Source of the DNA: Streptomyces sp. McG3
GTDB lineage: Bacteria > Actinomycetota > Actinomycetes > Streptomycetales > Streptomycetaceae
Direction: 5' to 3'
DNA: 50,585 bases
NCBI RefSeq assembly: GCF_018619185.1
Contig: NZ_JAAXYC010000021.1
Span: 1-50,585 of the forward strand
The position numbers and the translations under genes were made by a program. This document shows, one piece after another, positions 46,019-50,585 of this stretch. Numbering within the stretch: position 1 is the stretch's first letter; every line of letters starts with the position of its first letter. The notes below the pieces were generated by a model. That model saw only the letters and a list, made by a program, of their open reading frames with translations. It was not told the origin of the DNA and did no database searches.

Positions 46019-46258
46019 TCAGCGGCCCTGAGACGCCTCGGACTGCTTGCCGTGCGCGGGGGACTGTTCGGAGTCGAGAGCGGGGATCCCCAGCAGCAGC
46101 GAGCCCACGAGACCGGCGACCACGGTGAGCCCGACGAGGGACCGCCCCAGAAGTTCGGGAACGGTGGCGCGGGTCGAGGGAGGGGGAGTGACATTACTGC
46201 GGAATCGGTCGGACTCGGCGACGAACGAGAACGGGACGGCTTCACGCCGGCGGAACAT
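46019..46258 (-). CDS. Small single-pass membrane protein
   Basis: A 79-residue hypothetical protein starting at ATG 46258 with AAGGAGAG about ten bases upstream. A basic/polar N-terminus (MFRRREAVPFSFVAESDRFR) precedes a hydrophobic helix (LVGLTVVAGLVGSLLLGIPAL, residues 41-61) and a short polar tail. It is divergent from thyX and downstream of nothing obvious on its strand. A much longer open frame in the same phase is antisense to thyX and not real. Function unknown. Confidence 0.7.
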   Translation of the reverse strand: MFRRREAVPFSFVAESDRFRSNVTPPPSTRATVPELLGRSLVGLTVVAGLVGSLLLGIPALDSEQSPAHGKQSEASQGR

Positions 46259-46453
46259 GAGGAAACTCTCCTTGATCTCAGTGACGGGTGCTGCTAATGA
46301 GTCAGACGTACGAGAGACCGGATCGGTGCCCGAATCGCCGTACTTGTTGGGGGAACTCCACGAACGGCTGCCCCGAGGTCGGCGCGGGCACGCGTACCGG
46401 TGGCCCGTAAAGTGGTCGCCGCCAGAGCGACACCATTGGAAGGACCCCTGTCG

Positions 46454-47191
46454 GTGACCGACACTCCCGAACCCGCCAAGCCCCACTTCCGCAGCGACGT
46501 CACCGTCGAGCTGGTGAAGAGCGACGCGCGCGACGCGGACGTGCTGTTCGCCGCCCGGGTCTCCACCGCCGGCGAGCAGTCGCTCGAAGAGGTCACCAAG
46601 GACCCCGAGCGCTCCAAGGGGCTCATCAACTACCTCATGCGGGACCGGCACGGCAGCCCGTTCGAGCACAACTCGATGACGTTCTTCATCAGCGCCCCGA
46701 TCTTCGTCTTCCGCGAGTTCATGCGGCACCGCGTCGGCTGGTCGTACAACGAGGAATCGGGCCGCTACAGGGAGCTGGACCCGGTCTTCTACGTCCCCGG
46801 AACCTCCCGCAAGCTGGTCCAGCAGGGCCGGCCCGGCAAGTACGAGTTCGTCGAGGGCACCGAGGAGCAGTACGACCTGACGACCCGCGCCATGGAGGAG
46901 TCCTACCGGGCCTCCTACGCGGCGTACCAGGAGATGCTGGCCGCAGGCGTGGCCCGCGAGGTGGCCCGTGCGGTCCTGCCGGTCGGCCTCTTCTCCACGA
47001 TGTACGCCACCTGCAACGCGCGCTCCCTGATGCACTTCCTCGGCCTGCGCACCCAGCACGAGCTGGCGAAGGTTCCGTCCTTCCCGCAGCGCGAGATCGA
47101 GATGGTCGGCGAGCAGATGGAAGCCCACTGGGAGCAGCTCATGCCGCTCACTCATGCGGCCTTCAACAAAAATGGACGGGTAGCCCCGTAG
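46454..47191 (+). CDS. thyX: Flavin-dependent thymidylate synthase ThyX
   Basis: Makes dTMP from dUMP using FAD, NADPH and methylene-tetrahydrofolate. The 245-residue protein has HGSPFEHNSMTFFISAPIFVFREF and the ThyX motif region RHRVGWSYNEESGRYRE. CNARSLMHFLGLRTQHELAKVPSFPQREI follows near the C-terminus. In this protein eight residues separate RHR from the motif Ser, against seven in the classical RHRX7S. The start is GTG 46454, with GGAAGGA nine bases upstream; an ATG at 46400 lacks a ribosome-binding site. A hairpin follows at 47245-47282. Confidence 0.96.
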   Translation: MTDTPEPAKPHFRSDVTVELVKSDARDADVLFAARVSTAGEQSLEEVTKDPERSKGLINYLMRDRHGSPFEHNSMTFFISAPIFVFREFMRHRVGWSYNEESGRYRELDPVFYVPGTSRKLVQQGRPGKYEFVEGTEEQYDLTTRAMEESYRASYAAYQEMLAAGVAREVARAVLPVGLFSTMYATCNARSLMHFLGLRTQHELAKVPSFPQREIEMVGEQMEAHWEQLMPLTHAAFNKNGRVAP

Positions 47192-47244
47192 GCGGTGTCC
47201 GTATTGCGGCGTTTCGAGAAGTTCATCTAGGCTGATCAAACGGA

Positions 47245-47282
47245 CCCGGCACTGCTTGAACCCCCGAGCAGGCAGTGCCGGG
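47245..47282 (+). terminator. Hairpin terminator after thyX
   Basis: Perfect 11-bp stem CCCGGCACTGC (47245-47255) with 47272-47282, 16-base loop, followed by CTCCTCTT. It lies between thyX and dapA. Confidence 0.7.
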
Positions 47283-47343
47283 CTCCTCTTCCCCATCCCC
47301 CCGAGGGGACCCCGCGCGCTGAGCAGCGAGTAGCGTGTTACCC

Positions 47344-48243
47344 ATGGCTCCGATCTCCACTCCGCAGACCCCCTTCGGGCGGGTCCTCACCGCTATGGTC
47401 ACGCCGTTCACGGCGGACGGCGCTCTCGACCTCGACGGCGCCCAGCGGCTCGCCGCCCACCTGGTGGACGCAGGCAATGACGGCCTGATCATCAACGGCA
47501 CCACCGGTGAGTCCCCGACCACCAGTGACACGGAGAAGGACCAGCTCGTACGAGCGGTGCTCGAAGCGGTCGGCGACCGAGCGCATGTCGTCGCCGGCAT
47601 CGGCACGAACGACACGCGGCACAGCGTCGAACTCGCCCGAACGGCCGAGCGCACCGGCGCCCACGGGCTGCTCGCCGTGACGCCCTACTACAACAAGCCG
47701 CCGCAGGAGGGCTTGCTCCGGCACTTCACGGCCATCGCCGACTCCACCGGCCTGCCCGTGATGCTCTACGACATCCCCGGCCGCAGCGGGGTGCCGATCG
47801 ACACGGAGACCCTCGTCAGGCTGGCCGACCACCCGCGGATCGTCGCGAACAAGGACGCCAAGGGCGACCTGGGCCGCGCCAGCTGGGCCATCGCCGAATC
47901 GGGACTCGCCTGGTACTCCGGCGACGACATGCTCAACCTGCCGCTCCTCTCGGTCGGCGCGGTCGGCTTCGTCTCCGTGGTCGGCCACATGGTCACCCCC
48001 GAGCTGCGGGCCCTGATCGACGCGTACGTGAGCGGCGACGTCCAGAAGGCCACCGAGATCCACCAGAAGCTGCTCCCGGTCTTCACCGGGATGTTCCGCA
48101 CCCAGGGCGTCATCACCACGAAGGCCGCCCTGACCCTCCAGGGACTCCCGGCCGGACCGCTGCGCCTGCCGCTGGTGGAGCTCAGCGCCCAGGAGACGGC
48201 CCAGCTCAAGATCGATCTCGCCGCCGGCGGGGTACAGCTCTAG
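47344..48243 (+). CDS. dapA: 4-hydroxy-tetrahydrodipicolinate synthase
   Basis: Condenses pyruvate with aspartate semialdehyde, the first step of the diaminopimelate/lysine pathway. The 299-residue TIM-barrel protein has GTTGES (52-57), TPYYNKP with the catalytic Tyr near 115, LYDIPGR (Tyr142) and the Schiff-base Lys170 in VANKDAKGD. The ATG at 47344 is preferred over the in-frame GTG at 47335, which would add three residues. It is preceded by the thyX terminator and therefore probably has its own promoter. RNase J follows after 146 bases. Confidence 0.97.
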   Translation: MAPISTPQTPFGRVLTAMVTPFTADGALDLDGAQRLAAHLVDAGNDGLIINGTTGESPTTSDTEKDQLVRAVLEAVGDRAHVVAGIGTNDTRHSVELARTAERTGAHGLLAVTPYYNKPPQEGLLRHFTAIADSTGLPVMLYDIPGRSGVPIDTETLVRLADHPRIVANKDAKGDLGRASWAIAESGLAWYSGDDMLNLPLLSVGAVGFVSVVGHMVTPELRALIDAYVSGDVQKATEIHQKLLPVFTGMFRTQGVITTKAALTLQGLPAGPLRLPLVELSAQETAQLKIDLAAGGVQL

Positions 48244-48337
48244 GCACCGACTTCTTTGAACACAGACTTCACAACTGAATACGCGAGGCGACTCGCATCG
48301 AGCACCACCCCAAGACAACAGCAAGTGCACGAATGAC

Positions 48338-48374
48338 ATGCGCGCCACGTGCCTCAGCGGTACGTGGCGTGCGT
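48338..48374 (+). promoter_or_regulatory. Hairpin immediately upstream of the RNase J ribosome-binding site
   Basis: A 13-pair stem (48338-48350 with 48362-48374, two G-U pairs) with an 11-base loop ends three bases before the Shine-Dalgarno AAGGAGAG at 48378-48385. It could control translation or mRNA stability of RNase J, or terminate dapA transcription. Confidence 0.6.
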
Positions 48375-48389
48375 GGTAAGGAGAGTCTT

Positions 48390-50075
48390 TTGAGTCATCC
48401 GCATCCTGAACTCGGTACCCCGCCGAAGCTCCCGAAGGGCGCCCTGCGGGTCACCCCGCTCGGCGGCCTGGGCGAGATCGGCCGCAACATGACGGTCTTC
48501 GAGTACGGCGGCCGCCTGCTCATCGTCGACTGCGGCGTCCTCTTCCCCGAGGAGGAACAGCCGGGCATCGACCTGATCCTTCCGGACTTCACCACGATCC
48601 GGGACCGCCTGGACGACATCGAGGGCATCGTCCTCACGCACGGCCACGAGGACCACATCGGTGGTGTCCCGTACCTGCTGCGCCTGAAGCCGGACATCCC
48701 TCTCATCGGCTCGAAGCTGACCCTCGCGCTCATCGAGGCGAAGCTCCAGGAGCACCGGATCCGCCCGTACACCCTTGAGGTCACCGAGGGCCAGCGCGAG
48801 CGCATCGGCGTCTTCGACTGCGAGTTCATCGCGGTCAACCACTCCATCCCGGACGCTCTCGCCGTCGCCATCCGCACCCCCGCGGGCATGGCCGTGGCCA
48901 CCGGTGACTTCAAGATGGACCAGCTTCCGCTGGACGGCCGTCTCACCGACCTGCACGCGTTCGCCCGGCTGAGCGAGGAGGGCATCGACCTCCTCCTCTC
49001 CGACTCCACGAACGCCGAGGTCCCCGGCTTCGTGCCACCGGAGCGGGACATCTCCAACGTCCTGCGCACGGTCTTCGCGAACGCCCAGAAGCGCATCATC
49101 GTGGCGAGCTTCGCCAGCCATGTGCACCGCATCCAGCAGATCCTGGACGCCGCACACGAATACGGCCGCAGGGTCGCCTTCGTCGGTCGCTCGATGGTCC
49201 GCAACATGGGCATCGCCCGCGACCTGGGCTACCTGAAGGTTCCCGCCGGACTGGTCGTCGACGTCAAGACCCTCGACGACCTCCCGGACGACGAGGTCGT
49301 GCTGGTCTGCACGGGCTCGCAGGGTGAGCCGATGGCCGCCCTGTCCCGGATGGCCAACCGCGACCACCAGATCCGGATCGTCCCGGGCGACACGGTGATC
49401 CTCGCGTCGTCCCTGATCCCGGGCAACGAGAACGCGGTCTACCGCGTGATCAACGGCCTGACCCGCTGGGGCGCCAACGTCGTCCACAAGGGCAACGCCA
49501 AGGTCCACGTCTCGGGCCACGCCTCGGCCGGCGAGCTGCTGTACTTCTACAACATCTGCAAGCCGAAGAACCTGATGCCGGTCCACGGCGAATGGCGCCA
49601 CCTGCGCGCCAACGCCGAACTGGGCGCCCTCACCGGCGTGCCGAAGGACCACATCGTGATCGCCGAGGACGGCGTGGTCGTCGACCTGATCGACGGCAAG
49701 GCGAAGATCGTCGGCAAGGTCCAGGCCGGTTACGTCTACGTCGACGGCCTCTCCGTCGGAGACGTCACCGAGACCTCCCTCAAGGACCGCCGCATCCTCG
49801 GTGACGAGGGCATCATCTCGGTGTTCATCGTGGTCGACAGCTCCTCCGGCAAGATCGTGGGCGGCCCCCACATCCAGGCCCGGGGCTCCGGCATCGACGA
49901 CAGCGCCTTCGTGGCCGTCAACCCGAAGATCCAGGAAGCCCTGGACAAGTCGGCGCAGGACGGCGTGATGGAGCCCCACCAGCTCCAGCAGATGGTCCGC
50001 CGGACGGTCGGCAAGTGGGTGTCCGACACCTACCGCCGGCGCCCGATGATCCTTCCGGTCGTCGTGGAGGTCTGA
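48390..50075 (+). CDS. rnj: Ribonuclease J
   Basis: Metallo-beta-lactamase/beta-CASP nuclease with 5'-3' exo- and endoribonuclease activity, central to mRNA and rRNA processing in actinobacteria. The 561-residue protein has the zinc motif HGHEDH (84-89), DSTNAEVPGF and the beta-CASP region with CTGSQGEP. The HVSGHAS segment precedes the C-terminal domain that ends RRRPMILPVVVEV. The start is TTG 48390, five bases after AAGGAGAG, giving MSHPHPELGTPPKLPKG. An upstream ATG at 48333 would place a terminator-like hairpin inside the gene and is rejected. A strong terminator follows. Confidence 0.96.
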   Translation: MSHPHPELGTPPKLPKGALRVTPLGGLGEIGRNMTVFEYGGRLLIVDCGVLFPEEEQPGIDLILPDFTTIRDRLDDIEGIVLTHGHEDHIGGVPYLLRLKPDIPLIGSKLTLALIEAKLQEHRIRPYTLEVTEGQRERIGVFDCEFIAVNHSIPDALAVAIRTPAGMAVATGDFKMDQLPLDGRLTDLHAFARLSEEGIDLLLSDSTNAEVPGFVPPERDISNVLRTVFANAQKRIIVASFASHVHRIQQILDAAHEYGRRVAFVGRSMVRNMGIARDLGYLKVPAGLVVDVKTLDDLPDDEVVLVCTGSQGEPMAALSRMANRDHQIRIVPGDTVILASSLIPGNENAVYRVINGLTRWGANVVHKGNAKVHVSGHASAGELLYFYNICKPKNLMPVHGEWRHLRANAELGALTGVPKDHIVIAEDGVVVDLIDGKAKIVGKVQAGYVYVDGLSVGDVTETSLKDRRILGDEGIISVFIVVDSSSGKIVGGPHIQARGSGIDDSAFVAVNPKIQEALDKSAQDGVMEPHQLQQMVRRTVGKWVSDTYRRRPMILPVVVEV

Positions 50076-50094
50076 CCCCTCACGACCGCCTGAC

Positions 50095-50137
50095 CTGGAG
50101 CGGGGCCCCCGATTTGCATCGGGGAGCCCCGCTCCAG
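50095..50137 (+). terminator. Terminator after RNase J
   Basis: A 12-bp stem (50095-50106 with 50126-50137), then a one-base bulge, then a further 7-bp stem (50107-50113 with 50118-50124) and a four-base loop. It lies 20 bases after the stop and insulates the rRNA promoters downstream. Confidence 0.85.
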
Positions 50138-50227
50138 TACGTTTAGGTCTCCGCCTGAACGGGAAGCACCGCGCGCATTCGTGCGCCTGGAGAACCCCTG
50201 ACGGGGCGGGAATTCCGACTCAGAATC

Positions 50228-50430
50228 TCTGATAAAGTCGGATCCGCCGAAAGGCAAGGCCACTCCGCAGGCCATCAGATATCGAATTCGGGCCGGAAAC
50301 GGAACGAAAGAGAGTCTGGTAAAGTCGGACTCGCCGGAAAGGGAAAACGCGAAAGCGAAGGACCTGGAAAGCGAGATGCGAGACCCGCTTCGACCGGGAA
50401 TCGGACACGAAAGAGTCTGATAGAGTCGGA
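50228..50430 (+). promoter_or_regulatory. Tandem rRNA operon promoters
   Basis: A 15-base core recurs three times: TCTGATAAAGTCGGA at 50228-50242, TCTGGTAAAGTCGGA at 50315-50329 and TCTGATAGAGTCGGA at 50416-50430. TAAAGT/TAGAGT are the -10 boxes of Streptomyces rRNA promoters, and the -35 boxes are poor. The flanks are A/G-rich. Confidence 0.8.
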
Positions 50431-50585
50431 AACGCAGGACAGCAGGACAAAGCAGTAAACGAAGGGAAGCGCCCGGAGGGCCCCGGTGATACGGGACCGA
50501 AGGAAGCGTCCGTTCCTTGAGAACTCAACAGCGTGCCAAAAGTCAACGCCAGATATGTTGATACCCCGGCCTGCTTCGGCAGGTT
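50431..50585 (+). other. 5' leader of a 16S-23S-5S rRNA operon
   Basis: The stretch containing TTGAGAACTCAACAGCGTGC (50517-50536) and AGTCAACGCCAGATATGTTG is the conserved leader found upstream of Streptomyces 16S genes. A small TTCG-loop hairpin (CCTGC/GCAGG, 50570-50583) closes the window. The 16S gene itself must begin beyond the right edge, probably within about 200 bases. Confidence 0.85.

Noticed and set aside
48354..49979. 541-residue minus-strand open frame
   Set aside because: Antisense of RNase J; no motifs.
50220..50546. 108-residue minus-strand open frame in the rRNA leader
   Set aside because: Overlaps the conserved rRNA promoters; Ser/Phe/Arg-rich translation reflects the purine-rich leader strand.

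Overview
The window is high-GC actinobacterial chromosome, almost certainly Streptomyces or a close relative. Codons end overwhelmingly in G or C and GTG/TTG starts are frequent. The core gene order infB, DUF503, rbfA, truB, ribF ... rpsO, pnp, M16 peptidase, dapB, thyX, dapA, RNase J is the one familiar from Streptomyces chromosomes. The right edge is a typical Streptomyces rRNA operon leader. No tRNA, CRISPR array, insertion sequence or prophage gene was seen.

Layout. (1) 1-4358: translation and RNA maturation (3' part of infB, DUF503, rbfA, truB). (2) 4621-10355: a 1183-residue protein with a degenerate trypsin-like domain, a P-loop NTPase and helical repeats, then ribF and an orphan XdhC-like gene. 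(3) 10356-13070: an ArsR-type regulator and MFS transporter operon facing a RibD/DHFR-fold gene, with five tandem 14-bp operator-like repeats between them. (4) 13085-19141: a complete peptide-type ABC importer operon whose binding protein is anchored by a C-terminal membrane helix. (5) 19349-39458: a type VII (ESX) secretion locus in four transcription units. These are an EspI-like MinD/ParA ATPase, a DUF397 protein, an EccE-neighbour protein and EccE leftwards; EccB, mycosin, a PE/PPE-like pair, a second mycosin and two WXG100 proteins rightwards; EccC leftwards; EccD rightwards. A lone methyltransferase sits between the WXG100 genes and eccC. (6) 39752-50075: rpsO, pnp, an M16 peptidase, dapB, small membrane proteins, thyX, dapA and RNase J, separated by clear hairpin terminators. 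(7) 50228-50585: three repeated rRNA promoter cores and the start of the 16S leader.

How the genes work together. EccB, EccC, EccD and EccE would form the inner-membrane secretion machine, with EccC as motor. The two WXG100 proteins and the PPE-like protein (WxG plus YxxxE signal) are likely substrates, and the two mycosins act as membrane-anchored proteases. The flanking genes make a housekeeping block of ribosome assembly, RNA turnover (PNPase, RNase J) and the diaminopimelate pathway.

The observations most worth following are the 14-bp operator array, the degenerate protease-NTPase, the PE/PPE-like pair with a mosaic low-GC stretch running into the second mycosin, and several long hairpins, including one inside the M16 coding start and one in the RNase J leader.
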